The position numbers and the translations under genes were made by a program. 64,000 nucleotides of DNA from an uncultured Cellulomonas sp. GTDB taxonomy: Bacteria > Actinomycetota > Actinomycetes > Actinomycetales > Cellulomonadaceae. The first letter of the stretch is position 1. The number at the start of each line of letters is the position of its first letter. The stretch lies in contig NZ_CANLTL010000012.1 of assembly GCF_947494015.1 (NCBI RefSeq), positions 1-64,000 of the forward strand, written 5' to 3'. Positions 33,507 to 42,405 of this stretch are shown here, one piece after another. Under the pieces are notes generated by a model that searched no databases, was not told the DNA's origin, and saw nothing but the letters and a program-made list of their open reading frames with translations.

Positions 33507-34421
33507 TCAGACCTTCGTGTAACGACTCAGGGTGACCACCGACGAGATTGCGGCGAGCACGATGGCGATGGCAAGCAGGATGGGCGCGATGGCCAGCACG
33601 TCCGCGGAGTCGACGTAGTCGATCCACTGCACCTGACCTCCCAACCAGTCCGTGACGAGATAGCGCACGCCCAGCCACAGCGCACCGACCGCGAGCGCGG
33701 CACCGATCGTGGCCGCGATCGCGCCCTCCAGCATGAACGGCAGCTGGATGAACAGGTTCGATGCTCCCACGAGGCGCATGATGCCCGTCTCGCGGCGCCG
33801 GCTCATCGCGGACAACCGGATGGTCGTCGTGATGAGCAGCACCGCGGCGAGCAGCATGATTCCCGCGATCCCGATCGACACCAGCGTCGCCCGGTTGAGG
33901 ACCAGGAACAGCGAGTCGAACAGCCGGCGCTGGTCGAGCACCTCCTCGACGCCCTGCCGGCCGGTCAGCACGTCGGCGACCACCTGGTACTGCTCGGGGT
34001 CGGCGAGCTTGATCCGGTAGGAGGACTGCATGTCCGCCGCGGTGACCTCGGCGGCCCACCACTGGTCGCCCAGGGTCTCGCGGAACGACTCGAACGCCTG
34101 CTCCTTGGTCTCGAAGTAGACGGTCTGCACGTACGGCGCGATCTCCGGGGTCTCGAGCTCGGCCTCGATGGCCTCCTTCTGCTCCTCGGTGACCTCACCG
34201 GCCGCGCAGCTCGGGGCCTCCGACCCCTGCGCGCACAGGAAGACCGACACCTCGACCTTGTCGTACCAGTCGTCCTTCATCTGCGAGATCTGCTGCTGCA
34301 GCAGGGCAGCCGCTCCGACAAACGTCAGGGACACGAAGGTCACGAGCACGACCGAGACGGACATCGCCAGGTTGCGGCGCAGGCCGATCCCGATCTCGGA
34401 CAGGATGAACTGGAATCTCAC
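33507..34421 (-). CDS. ftsX: Cell division protein FtsX
   Basis: A 304-residue membrane protein. It has an N-terminal cytosolic segment, TM1 (LAMSVSVVLVTFVSLTFVGAAALL), a large extracellular domain (~55-175) with two cysteines near FLCAQGSEAPSCAAGE, and three C-terminal helices, ending ITSVVTLSRYTKV-like. This is the standard FtsX topology. With FtsE it forms the ABC-type complex that activates a periplasmic hydrolase, here probably the adjacent M23 protein. The start at 34421 is 11 bases after the ftsE stop. Confidence 0.95.
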   Translation of the reverse strand: MRFQFILSEIGIGLRRNLAMSVSVVLVTFVSLTFVGAAALLQQQISQMKDDWYDKVEVSVFLCAQGSEAPSCAAGEVTEEQKEAIEAELETPEIAPYVQTVYFETKEQAFESFRETLGDQWWAAEVTAADMQSSYRIKLADPEQYQVVADVLTGRQGVEEVLDQRRLFDSLFLVLNRATLVSIGIAGIMLLAAVLLITTTIRLSAMSRRRETGIMRLVGASNLFIQLPFMLEGAIAATIGAALAVGALWLGVRYLVTDWLGGQVQWIDYVDSADVLAIAPILLAIAIVLAAISSVVTLSRYTKV

Positions 34422-34432
34422 GGCACGGCCCT

Positions 34433-35122
34433 TCAGCGCGCCGAGCCGTACACACCGCGGGACTGGTCACGGACCATCTCCCCGGTGGACAGCTCGATCA
34501 CGCGCTTGCGCATCTGGTCGACGATCTCGTCGTCGTGGGTGGCCATCACCACGGTGGTGCCGGTCCGGTTGATCCGGTCCAGCAGCCGCATGATGCCCAG
34601 CGAGGTGGTGGGGTCCAGGTTCCCGGTCGGCTCGTCGGCGAGCAGGATCGAGGGCCGGTTGACGAACGCGCGGGCGATCGCGACCCGCTGCTGCTCACCG
34701 CCGGACAGCTCGTGCGGGCGGCGCTTCTCCTTGCCGCCCAGGCCGACCAGCTCCAGGGTGTCCGGGACCGTGGTCATGATGTGGTGGCGCGGCTTGCCGA
34801 TCACCTGCAGGGCGAAGGCGACGTTCTCGAACACCGACTTGTTCGGCAGCAGCCGGAAGTCCTGGAAGACGACGCCGATCTGGCGGCGCAGGTGCGGCAC
34901 CTTCCAGGTCGACAGGGTGGACAGGTCCCGCCCGGCGACGAACACCTTGCCCGCGGTGGGGCGCTCCTCGCGCATGACCAGCCGCAAGAACGTCGACTTG
35001 CCAGAGCCGGACGCGCCGACGAGGAACACGAACTCACCGCGCTCGACCTCCAGGGTCACCTGGTCGAGGGCGGGCCGCGCGCCGCGCGCGTAGACCTTGC
35101 TGACGTTCTCGAAGCGGATCAC
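34433..35122 (-). CDS. ftsE: Cell division ATP-binding protein FtsE
   Basis: A 229-residue ABC ATPase beginning [14 protein letters not shown] at GTG 35122. It has Walker [10 protein letters not shown] (36-44), a Q-loop in [10 protein letters not shown], the signature [15 protein letters not shown], Walker [14 protein letters not shown] and switch His in MATHDDEIV. It pairs with FtsX in division-site peptidoglycan hydrolysis. First gene of the ftsE-ftsX-hydrolase-smpB run, 169 bases downstream of prfB on the same strand. Confidence 0.96.
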   Translation of the reverse strand: MIRFENVSKVYARGARPALDQVTLEVERGEFVFLVGASGSGKSTFLRLVMREERPTAGKVFVAGRDLSTLSTWKVPHLRRQIGVVFQDFRLLPNKSVFENVAFALQVIGKPRHHIMTTVPDTLELVGLGGKEKRRPHELSGGEQQRVAIARAFVNRPSILLADEPTGNLDPTTSLGIMRLLDRINRTGTTVVMATHDDEIVDQMRKRVIELSTGEMVRDQSRGVYGSAR

Positions 35123-35291
35123 AGCTGCCGGGGCCAGAGGAGGGGACAGAGGGGGGCGGAGCACTGGCCGCTGACCAGAGTAGGCAGACCCGTCACCCGT
35201 TCAGCCGCAGACACGCCACGCCGGTCCCGCCTCACCGGCTCGCGATGGGCGAGGATGTCCCCTTTGCGCCGGTTCGCCACGACGTGCGGGC

Positions 35292-36416
35292 TCAGGACGC
35301 CTCGGCCTGCAGCTGCTGGTTCATCCGCCACCGGATGCCGGCCTCGATGAAGGCGTCGATGTCGCCGTCGAACACCCCGGAGGTGTTGCCGACCTCGTAC
35401 TCGGTGCGCAGGTCCTTGACCATCTGGTACGGGTGCAGCACGTAGGAGCGCATCTGGTCGCCCCAGCTCGCCTTGACGTCCCCGGCCATGGCCTTCTTGG
35501 CGGCGCTCTCCTCGGCCTGGCGCTGCAGCAGCAGCCGGGACTGGAGCACGCGCAGCGCGGCGGCGCGGTTCTGGATCTGGGACTTCTCGTTCTGCATGGA
35601 GACCACGATCCCGGTCGGGATGTGCGTCATGCGGACCGCGGAGTCGGTGGTGTTGACCGACTGGCCACCGGGGCCGGACGAGCGGAACACGTCGACCTTG
35701 ATCTCGTTCTCCGGGATCTCCACGGAGTCGGTCTGCTCGATCAGCGGGATGACCTCGACGGCGGCGAACGACGTCTGGCGGCGGCCCTGGTTGTCGAACG
35801 GCGAGATGCGCACCAGGCGGTGGGTGCCGGCCTCGACGGACAGGTTCCCGAACGCGTACGGCACCTTGACCTCGAAGGTCGCCGACTTCAGGCCGGCCTC
35901 CTCCGCGTAGGAGGTGTCCAGGACCGCCGTCGGGTAGCCGTGCCGCTCGGCCCAGCGCAGGTACATCCGCAGCAGCATCTCGGCGAAGTCCGCGGCGTCC
36001 ACGCCCCCGGCGCCGGCGCGGATGGTCACCACGGCCTCGCGGGCGTCGTACTCGCCGGACAGCAGCGTGCGGACCTCGAGCTCGCCGAGGTCCTTGCGGA
36101 TCGCGGTCAGCTCGGACTCGGCCTCGGCGAGGGTCTCGGCGTCGCCGCCGTCCTCGGTGGCCATCTCGACCAGCGTCTCCAGGTCGTCGATCCGGCCGCC
36201 CAGGTTCTCCACCCGGTCGAGCTCGGACTGCGCGGCGGACAGCTCGGAGGTGATCCGCTGCCCGGCGTCGGGGTCGTCCCACAGGTCCGGCGCGGACGCC
36301 TGCTCGGAGAGGTCGGTGATCCGGTTCCGCAGCTCCTCGGGGTCGCTGACGCCCCGGATGGTCTCGAGGGTCGTGCGGAGGGTGCGGATCTCGGCCGCGA
36401 AGTCGGTGGCTGCCAC
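35292..36416 (-). CDS. prfB: Peptide chain release factor 2
   Basis: A 374-residue RF2. The stop-codon recognition motif SPF is at ~205-207 and the catalytic GGQ at 250-252 ([16 protein letters not shown]). It terminates translation at UGA and UAA. GTG 36416 opens an uninterrupted frame: the programmed +1 frameshift with in-frame UGA near codon 25, found in many bacterial prfB genes, is absent here, so RF2 autoregulation by frameshifting is not expected. Upstream of ftsE, as in many actinobacteria. Confidence 0.96.
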   Translation of the reverse strand: MAATDFAAEIRTLRTTLETIRGVSDPEELRNRITDLSEQASAPDLWDDPDAGQRITSELSAAQSELDRVENLGGRIDDLETLVEMATEDGGDAETLAEAESELTAIRKDLGELEVRTLLSGEYDAREAVVTIRAGAGGVDAADFAEMLLRMYLRWAERHGYPTAVLDTSYAEEAGLKSATFEVKVPYAFGNLSVEAGTHRLVRISPFDNQGRRQTSFAAVEVIPLIEQTDSVEIPENEIKVDVFRSSGPGGQSVNTTDSAVRMTHIPTGIVVSMQNEKSQIQNRAAALRVLQSRLLLQRQAEESAAKKAMAGDVKASWGDQMRSYVLHPYQMVKDLRTEYEVGNTSGVFDGDIDAFIEAGIRWRMNQQLQAEAS

Positions 36417-36545
36417 GGCGGTCCAGGCTACCCGAGGGGCCGCGCCGGCCCGCGCGCCGCGGTGGCGCCCAGGGTGGGACGCGCTCGGTGGCGGCCGGCG
36501 CGGGACGCCGCGATCGCGCCCCGGGGACCGACGTCGCCCGCGTCG

Positions 36546-37997
36546 TCAGCCGGTCTGCAGCGGCAGCCGGGCACGGCGGATGCGGAGCCGGACCGGGCGC
36601 GCGAGCAGCTCACCGAGGGTCACGCCGGCCGCCAGGCCGAAGCCGACGGTCGCCGCCTGGAGCAGGGTCTGCAGCCCGGCGCCGACCACGGCCGACTCGT
36701 CGATCAGGGTGAACAGCCCGCGGTAGATGGTCAGGCCGGGCAGCAGCGGGACGATGCCGCACACCGACGTCACGATCGCCGGCAGCGCGGTGCGCCGGCT
36801 GATCGTCTCGGCCACGAAGCCGACCGCGACGGCCGCCCCCGCGCTGGCGACCGCCGGCCCCGCGCCCAGCCCGCTCAGCACGGTGAACAGCAGCCAGCTG
36901 CCGCCGCCCACCGTCGCCGCCAGCAGCGCCGCGCGCGGGCGGGCGTAGGACGACATCGCCCACGCGCCGGCGACGACGCCCGCCCCGATGATCTGCAGCC
37001 ACAAGGGCGCCGGGTCGGACCGCACGTCCACCAGCGCGAACGGGACGTCCAGGCGCCGGGCGGCGTCGAGCACGGCGCCGATGCCGACCACGATGCCCAG
37101 CGTGAGCAGCACCACCTCGAACACCCGGGCGGACGCCGTCACCGGGAACCCGTTGATGGCGTCCTCGGCGGCGCCCACCAGGGACAGCCCGGCCAGCAGC
37201 ACGACGATGCCGGACGCGACCACGAGCGACGGCGGCAGCGTGCTCAGCTCGACCGGGAACAGCGGCACCAGCACGAGCAGCAGGACGGCGACCAGGGTCG
37301 CGATCGCGGCGCCCGCGGCCTGCAGGAAGAACGGCGGCAGCCCCCACCGGCCGAGCCGGGTCACCACGACGTCGATGACGGCGGTGGTCGCGGCGGCGAC
37401 CAGCACCACCCAGACCCCGCCACCGAGCAGCACCGCGACGCCGGCGGCCATCGCCGACAGCACCGCGGTGACCACGGACCGGCGGTAGGGGTGCGGGGCG
37501 CTGACGATCTCGTCGAGCAGGTCGTGGGCGCGCTCCACGCGGCGGTCGACGGCCTCCGGCGTGGTGGCCACGGACCCGGGGGGCGACGGCGTCGTCCCCG
37601 GCTGGTGCCCGCCGGCGCCGTCGCCGAGGTCCGCGGCGAGCTCCAGCACGCGGGTGAGGCGGCCGTAGTCGGCGGTGCGGCTCTCCACCACCCGCAGCAC
37701 CGTGACCGGGGGCGCGCCGGGGCCGGGGTCGTGCGAGACGAGGATCGCGGTGAACGTCAGGTCGACCTCGCACCGGACGCCGAACGAGCGGGCGACCCGG
37801 CGGATCGCCTCGGTGACGTCGGCCGCGGCGGCGCCGAGCGAGAGCATCGCCTCGCCGATGCGGACGGCGAGCTGCAGCACGCCCCGGACGGTCTCCTCAC
37901 CGAGCCCCGCGCCGCGAGACCGCCGGCCGACCTGGACCGCAGGGGGTGCCCCGGCGGTCCTGCGAGCCACTCGCCGCACCACTCCCCCGCCACGCAC
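36546..37997 (-). CDS. Threonine/serine exporter family protein (ThrE/DUF1212)
   Basis: About 483 residues. The N-terminal soluble half contains the ThrE signature region (AVRIGEAMLSLGAAAADVTEAIRRVARSFGVRCEVD). The C-terminal half has about ten hydrophobic helices in two blocks, with GIVPLLPGLTIYRGLF typical of the second block. Full-length ThrE proteins join both parts, as here. It probably exports threonine/serine or related small solutes across the membrane. Several in-frame GTG codons (37997, 37982, 37979, 37970) make the start uncertain. Confidence 0.85.
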   Translation of the reverse strand: MRGGGVVRRVARRTAGAPPAVQVGRRSRGAGLGEETVRGVLQLAVRIGEAMLSLGAAAADVTEAIRRVARSFGVRCEVDLTFTAILVSHDPGPGAPPVTVLRVVESRTADYGRLTRVLELAADLGDGAGGHQPGTTPSPPGSVATTPEAVDRRVERAHDLLDEIVSAPHPYRRSVVTAVLSAMAAGVAVLLGGGVWVVLVAAATTAVIDVVVTRLGRWGLPPFFLQAAGAAIATLVAVLLLVLVPLFPVELSTLPPSLVVASGIVVLLAGLSLVGAAEDAINGFPVTASARVFEVVLLTLGIVVGIGAVLDAARRLDVPFALVDVRSDPAPLWLQIIGAGVVAGAWAMSSYARPRAALLAATVGGGSWLLFTVLSGLGAGPAVASAGAAVAVGFVAETISRRTALPAIVTSVCGIVPLLPGLTIYRGLFTLIDESAVVGAGLQTLLQAATVGFGLAAGVTLGELLARPVRLRIRRARLPLQTG

Positions 37998-38059
37998 GCC
38001 CTCGACCCTAGTGCCGGGTGGGCCGTGCTCCGCACGGGCCGGTCCGGGCCGGGGCCACC

Positions 38060-38671
38060 TCAGCCCGCGTGCTGCTCCCCCACCGGCACGCGGGCGGCGA
38101 CGGTGTTGCCCGGTCCGGGCAGCGGGCACGCCCACGCGTCGTCGTAGGCGCAGGACGGCTGGTAGGCGAAGTTGAGGTCCAGCACCAGGGCGCCGGCGTC
38201 GCCGCCCAGGTCCGCACCCTTGACGGTGTCGAGCAGGTACCGGCCGCCCCCGTAGCTGGTCCGGCCGCTGGTGGCGTCCCGCAGCGGCACGAACACCCCG
38301 CCGCCGTAGAGCGCGGTCCACCACAGGTCGAGCGAGCCGATCCCCGGCAGGTCCACCCGCCCCACCCGCTCCAGCGGCACGACGCCGTCGGTCCCGGTCG
38401 CCACGTCGCGCCGCGCCGGCTCGACGTCGAGGTCCACCGGCACCACGAACCGGAACGCCGGGTCGTACGCGGCGACCCGCGCGCCGGCGAACGCGGCGCG
38501 CTGCGCCGCAGGCACGGGCGACGCCGGGTGCGCGGTCAGCAGGTGGTCACGCCCGGCGACCCACTGCGCGTGCGCCTGGGCCGGGTCGTCCGCCTCTCGC
38601 ACGGCGCGGTAGAGGTCGGCGACCTGCCGGCGCCAGTCCAGGACGTCCCACCGGGACGTGTCGATGCTCAT
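38060..38671 (-). CDS. DUF1684 domain protein
   Basis: A 203-residue protein with the DUF1684 landmarks: W..WRRQV-type N-terminus, LWWTALYGGGVFVPLRDATSGRTSYGGGRYL, and LVLDLNFAYQPSCAYDDAWACPLPGPGNTV. ATG 38671. No signal peptide. The biochemical role of the family is not established. It is transcribed away from the AraC gene at 38779, leaving a 107-base divergent control region. Confidence 0.85.
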   Translation of the reverse strand: MSIDTSRWDVLDWRRQVADLYRAVREADDPAQAHAQWVAGRDHLLTAHPASPVPAAQRAAFAGARVAAYDPAFRFVVPVDLDVEPARRDVATGTDGVVPLERVGRVDLPGIGSLDLWWTALYGGGVFVPLRDATSGRTSYGGGRYLLDTVKGADLGGDAGALVLDLNFAYQPSCAYDDAWACPLPGPGNTVAARVPVGEQHAG

Positions 38672-38778
38672 GCCCTCACCCTGCCCTACGCCCCCCTGGG
38701 CGGGCCCCGGACAGCCGCGGACGGTCCCGGACAGCCTGGACGGCGCTGCTCTCCCCCACCGGGGGCGGCCGTGGGACG

Positions 38779-39222
38779 ATGCCGGGCATGGCTTCCGGGC
38801 GCGCCGAGACCCAGCGCCTGCGCGACGTCGTGGTGATCCGGCGGGTGCGGGACCGGATCGACCGCGAGTACGCCCAACCCTTGAACCTCGAGGGGCTCGC
38901 GCGCGGGGCGCACCTGTCCGCCGGTCACCTGAGCCGGGAGTTCCGGCGCGTGTACGGCGAGTCCCCGTACGCCTACCTCATGACCCGGCGGATCGAGCGG
39001 GCGATGACGCTGCTGCGCCGGGGCGACCTGAACGTCACCGACGTGTGCTTCGCGGTCGGCTTCTCCTCGCTGGGGACGTTCAGCACCCGGTTCACCGAGC
39101 TGGTCGGGGTGCCGCCGAGCGTCTACCGCCGCGACCACGCCCAGGCGGCGGCCGGCATCCCGCCGTGCCTGGCCCGGCAGGTCACCCGACCGGTCAGGAA
39201 TCGAGAAGCACGCGCCCGCTGA
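38779..39222 (+). CDS. AraC-family transcriptional regulator (short)
   Basis: A 147-residue protein consisting almost only of the AraC double helix-turn-helix: IDREYAQPLNLEGLARGAHLSAGHLSREFRRVYGESPYAYLMTRRIERAMTLLRRGDLNVTDVCFAVGFSSLGTFSTRFTELVG. There is no sensor domain, so any effector would act elsewhere. It lies 19 bases upstream of a VOC protein gene, a pairing often seen in actinobacteria, and probably regulates that gene and itself. Starts at 38779 or 38788 are both possible. Confidence 0.88.
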   Translation: MPGMASGRAETQRLRDVVVIRRVRDRIDREYAQPLNLEGLARGAHLSAGHLSREFRRVYGESPYAYLMTRRIERAMTLLRRGDLNVTDVCFAVGFSSLGTFSTRFTELVGVPPSVYRRDHAQAAAGIPPCLARQVTRPVRNREARAR

Positions 39223-39241
39223 GCGGTCCTAGCGTCGCGGC

Positions 39242-39649
39242 ATGGACCTCACCATTCACTACACGTTCCTCCCGCACACCGACGCCGACGCCGCGCTCGG
39301 CTTCTACCGCGACACCCTCGGGTTCGAGGTGCGCAACGACGTCGGCTACGGCGACATGCGCTGGATCACCGTCGGGCCGGCCGGGCACGAGACGGCCATC
39401 GTGCTGACCCCGCCGGCCGTCGACCCCGGCCTCGACGACGACGAGCGGGGCACGATCCTCGGGCTCATCGCGAAGGGCGCGTACGGCGCGCTCACGCTGG
39501 CCACCGACGACCTCGACGGGCTCTTCGCCCGGTTGGAGGCCGCGGGCGCCGACGTCGTCCAGGAGCCGATGGACCAGGACTACGGCGTCCGGGACTGCGC
39601 GTTCCGCGACCCGGCCGGGAACCTGCTGCGGATCAACGAGCGCGCGTGA
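39242..39649 (+). CDS. VOC (glyoxalase/bleomycin-resistance fold) protein
   Basis: A 135-residue vicinal-oxygen-chelate protein with two betaalphabetabetabeta modules: TDADAALGFYRDTLGFEVRNDV at the start, and LFARLEAAGADVVQEP...YGVRDCAFRDPAGNLLRINE at the end, which carries the conserved Glu of the metal site. Substrate unknown; such AraC-linked members resemble PhnB/extradiol-type proteins. Probably co-transcribed with the regulator just upstream. Confidence 0.85.
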   Translation: MDLTIHYTFLPHTDADAALGFYRDTLGFEVRNDVGYGDMRWITVGPAGHETAIVLTPPAVDPGLDDDERGTILGLIAKGAYGALTLATDDLDGLFARLEAAGADVVQEPMDQDYGVRDCAFRDPAGNLLRINERA

Positions 39650-39686
39650 CCTGCGGCTCGCCGCGCGTCGGAGCGGGCGTGAGCCC

Positions 39687-40208
39687 TCACCACGCCCGGG
39701 CGCTCGACGTCGCCCGCACGACGACGCCGTCCGACCACGGCGCGGTGATCCAGCTGATCAGCGGCGGGCGGGCCAGCGCCGCGAGGCCGACCCGCGCCGT
39801 GCGGCCGTCGTCGGCCACGGCCTCGGTGACGACGAGTCCCTCCCGGCCGGCGAGCAGCGCGTCGTGCTCGGTCAGGTACTCCTCGACCGCGCGACGCACG
39901 TCCGCGTCGGTCAGCGGCACGACGCCGTCCTGGGTGGGCGGTGCGGCCCCGCCGCGGTAGAACGACGCGAGGTCGAGGGCATCGGCCGCCTCCAGGGCGA
40001 GCTCGTCCGCCAGGACGAGGAGCCGCTTGCGCTCGAGGTGCACGCTGGTCGCGGACACCACCGCGGTGACCAGCAGCAGGGCGAGCATGCCGAACGCGAT
40101 GGCGAGCAGGGTGATGTTGCCGGCGTCGGTCCCGCCGCGGGCTGCGCGGTCGCGCACCGCCGCCCACGCCCGGCTGAGCGCGACCGTCGTCCGCCGGGCA
40201 GGGGTCAC
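39687..40208 (-). CDS. TadE/TadG-like pilus minor protein
   Basis: A 173-residue protein; GTG 40208 overlaps the preceding stop as GTGA. A basic N-terminus is followed by GNITLLAIAFGMLALLLVTAVVSATSVHLERKRLLVLADELALEAADAL, the single hydrophobic helix and following helix of TadG/TadE-like pseudopilins. The rest is probably extracytoplasmic. Last gene of the Tad cluster. Likely an envelope-anchored assembly or minor pilin component. Confidence 0.72.
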   Translation of the reverse strand: MTPARRTTVALSRAWAAVRDRAARGGTDAGNITLLAIAFGMLALLLVTAVVSATSVHLERKRLLVLADELALEAADALDLASFYRGGAAPPTQDGVVPLTDADVRRAVEEYLTEHDALLAGREGLVVTEAVADDGRTARVGLAALARPPLISWITAPWSDGVVVRATSSARAW

Positions 40209-40666
40209 GGGGTCACCGCGAAGTCGTCGACCGGCGCGACGTAGGTGGCCGACACCGGGATCGCGAGCGGCACGACCCCCTGGACGACGGAGGGCACCGC
40301 GGGCAGCGCGACGTCGAAGCCGACCCGCACCACCACCTCGCTGCCGGGCTCCAGGCAGGGGGTCGACGAGCACGACACCCGCAGCGCGGACCGCTCGTCG
40401 ACCGCCTCGAAGCCCTGGTCGTCCAGCGCGATCCGGACGGACGCCAGCGCCCGGTCCGGGGCGGCGTCGAGGGTGGCCGACGTCGTGAACGACCGGCCGG
40501 CCTCGCGTGCGGCGCCCTCCGCGGCGAAGCTCGCCGCCTGGAGCCGGCCCAGGACGAGGACCAGGTAGAGCACGGGCAGCAGGAGGAGCAGCGCGGCGGC
40601 GAGGAACTCGACCACCGCGTTGCCCGCCTCCCGGCCCGGCGTGCCCGACCTGTCCCCCACAGTCAC
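40205..40666 (-). CDS. TadE-like pseudopilin 2
   Basis: A 153-residue protein; GTG 40666 overlaps the stop of the previous gene. GNAVVEFLAAALLLLLPVLYLVLVLGRLQAASFAAEGAAREAGR is the TadE helix with its conserved glutamate (VEF) just inside the membrane. The C-terminal domain has a cysteine pair (SCSSTPC). Probably a minor pilin primed by the prepilin peptidase, which is not encoded in this window. Confidence 0.8.
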   Translation of the reverse strand: MTVGDRSGTPGREAGNAVVEFLAAALLLLLPVLYLVLVLGRLQAASFAAEGAAREAGRSFTTSATLDAAPDRALASVRIALDDQGFEAVDERSALRVSCSSTPCLEPGSEVVVRVGFDVALPAVPSVVQGVVPLAIPVSATYVAPVDDFAVTP

Positions 40667-41112
40667 GGTTCCCCCTCGGGCAGCGCGTGCCCGGCGACGG
40701 TGAGCCCCCCGCCCGGACCGAGCAACCCGGCGACCGGCAGCGGAGCGGTCACGCGCACCTCCACGACCGTCAAGCCGCGCAGCTCGGTCACGCCCGCGCT
40801 CACGTCCTGGGCGTACGCCGGGGCGAGGGAGGCGGTGATCAGCGCCCGCGTGCGGTCGACGCCGTCCTGCGGGGTCCGGTCGGCGAGCGCGGCGTACCGG
40901 GCGCCCTCGGCTGCGCAGTCGACCAGGGTGTTGCGCACGTGCAGGGCCAACGTGACCTGGACGACCCCCGCGAACAGCAGCGCGACGAGCCCGGACACCA
41001 GCGCGAAGTCCACCACTGCTGCCCCGCGCTCGCGGTCGTGCCCGACGCCGAGCCGGGTGCGCGGGCGCGGTGCCGACCGGCCCGCGGACGGCGCCCTAGC
41101 CGCCGATCTCAC
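40663..41112 (-). CDS. TadE-like pseudopilin 1
   Basis: A 149-residue protein with a basic leader (GVGHDRERGAAVVDFALVSGLVALLFAGVVQVTLALHVRN): the TadE-type helix with an acidic residue (VVDF) where the glutamate is usual. Then NTLVDCAAEGARYAAL and a beta-rich tail. GTG 41112 lies 17 bases inside the upstream pilin gene. Probably forms a minor-pilin pair with the next gene, as TadE/TadF do. Confidence 0.78.
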   Translation of the reverse strand: MRSAARAPSAGRSAPRPRTRLGVGHDRERGAAVVDFALVSGLVALLFAGVVQVTLALHVRNTLVDCAAEGARYAALADRTPQDGVDRTRALITASLAPAYAQDVSAGVTELRGLTVVEVRVTAPLPVAGLLGPGGGLTVAGHALPEGEP

Positions 41113-41371
41113 CCGTCACTCGGGCGATCGAGTCGGAGAACACCTGGGTGAGGGCCGGGCCGGCCAGCGCCCACAGCGCCAGGACCAGGCCTGCGGTCAT
41201 GAGCGTCACCAGGACCCAGCCCGGCACGTCGCCGCGGTCCGACCCGGTCGCCACGAGGCGCGCCCGTACCGTCAGCCACCACGGCGCGGGCCCCCGCCCG
41301 CCGCGTTGTGATGGGGCGCGCAGCCCATGACGGGCCCGGACGCTGTGCCCAAGGTGGTCGTAGGTCGTCAT
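41096..41371 (-). CDS. Flp-type pilin-like small membrane protein
   Basis: A 91-residue protein; ATG 41371 follows GAGAGGAA at good spacing, and a longer frame upstream lacks a ribosome site. A ~55-residue basic N-terminus precedes a single helix WVLVTLMTAGLVLALWALAGPALTQVF. Position between tadC and the TadE genes fits the Flp pilin or a pilin-like scaffold of the Tad system, although the leader is longer than usual and a processing site (G/xxxxEY) is not obvious. Confidence 0.65.
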   Translation of the reverse strand: MTTYDHLGHSVRARHGLRAPSQRGGRGPAPWWLTVRARLVATGSDRGDVPGWVLVTLMTAGLVLALWALAGPALTQVFSDSIARVTGEIGG

Positions 41372-41472
41372 GGCGGTTCCTCTCGGTGGCGGTGCGACGG
41401 TGCGGTGACGAGGTGCGGTGACGCGGCGGGCGGTGACGCGGCGGGCGTCGGCGGGGCGGGCGGCGACGACGG

Positions 41473-42405
41473 TCATGGGGCGAGCCGCAGGACGGCGATG
41501 CTGGGGAACACGGCGAACGCCACGGTCACCGGCAGGATGAGGAACACGACCGGCACCATCATGAGGACCTCCTTGCGACCGCCCTGCTCCATCAGCGCCC
41601 GCCGTCCGGACTCACGGACGTCCTGGGCCTGCGCGCGCAGGACGTCGGCGAGTGGTGTCCCCCGCTCCACCGCCACGGCGACCCCCTCGGCGAACCGGGT
41701 CAGCGGCGGCAGACCGGTGCGGTCGGCGAGCCGCTCGAGGGCCTGCGTGAGCGGCGTCCCGGCGCGCGCGTCGGCCAGCGTGCGGGCGAGCTCGTCCGCG
41801 AGCGCACCCCGGGTCGAGCGCACGACCCGCTCGAGCGCCCCGACCGGCCCCTCACCGGCGACCACGGCGAGCGCCAGCAGCTCGGCGACGGTCGGCAGCT
41901 CCGCCAGCAGCCGCTCCTCGCGCAGCCGGACCTGACGGGTGAGCAGGGCGTCGCGAGCCAGGACTCCACCGAGACCGCACAGCGCCACCATCCCGGTCAG
42001 CACCACCGGGGACGACCCACGCGCCGAGGCGAGCACGAGCGCCAGCACGAGGCCGGCGATCAGCCCGACCACGCCCCACAGCACCTGCGCGGCCCGGACC
42101 TGCTCCACGGTCTCGTGCCGGCCGGCGCGGGCGATCCGGCGGCGCACGTCGGCGGTCGGCGACCCCAGCCGCTCGACGAGGCGCACGGCGTCCCCCATGA
42201 CCGGGGCCAGCAGCCGGGCCAGGGTGGGCAGCGGCGTCCCGATTCCGGGCTCGCGCAGCAGCGACGACGTCGGCCGCTGCACGCGCAGGTACGGGGCGAG
42301 CCGGTCGTCGAGCGTGATCCGCCGGGCGGACAGCCGCCACGCGACGACGACCAGCCCCACGCCGCCCAGGGCGCCGATCAGTCCGCCGGTCGTGGCCGCG
42401 GTCAC
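41473..42405 (-). CDS. tadC: Tad inner-membrane platform protein TadC (type II/IV secretion GspF family)
   Basis: A 310-residue polytopic protein. The GspF/T2SF domain is AELPTVAELLALAVVAGEGPVGALERVVRS...GALADELARTLADARAGTPLTQALERLADRTGLPPLTRFAEGVAVAVERGTPLADVLRAQA, with membrane helices at both ends (ending LMMVPVVFLILPVTVAFAVFPSIAVLRL). GTG 42405 overlaps the tadB stop as GTGA. With TadB it forms the platform that TadA drives. Confidence 0.9.
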   Translation of the reverse strand: MTAATTGGLIGALGGVGLVVVAWRLSARRITLDDRLAPYLRVQRPTSSLLREPGIGTPLPTLARLLAPVMGDAVRLVERLGSPTADVRRRIARAGRHETVEQVRAAQVLWGVVGLIAGLVLALVLASARGSSPVVLTGMVALCGLGGVLARDALLTRQVRLREERLLAELPTVAELLALAVVAGEGPVGALERVVRSTRGALADELARTLADARAGTPLTQALERLADRTGLPPLTRFAEGVAVAVERGTPLADVLRAQAQDVRESGRRALMEQGGRKEVLMMVPVVFLILPVTVAFAVFPSIAVLRLAP

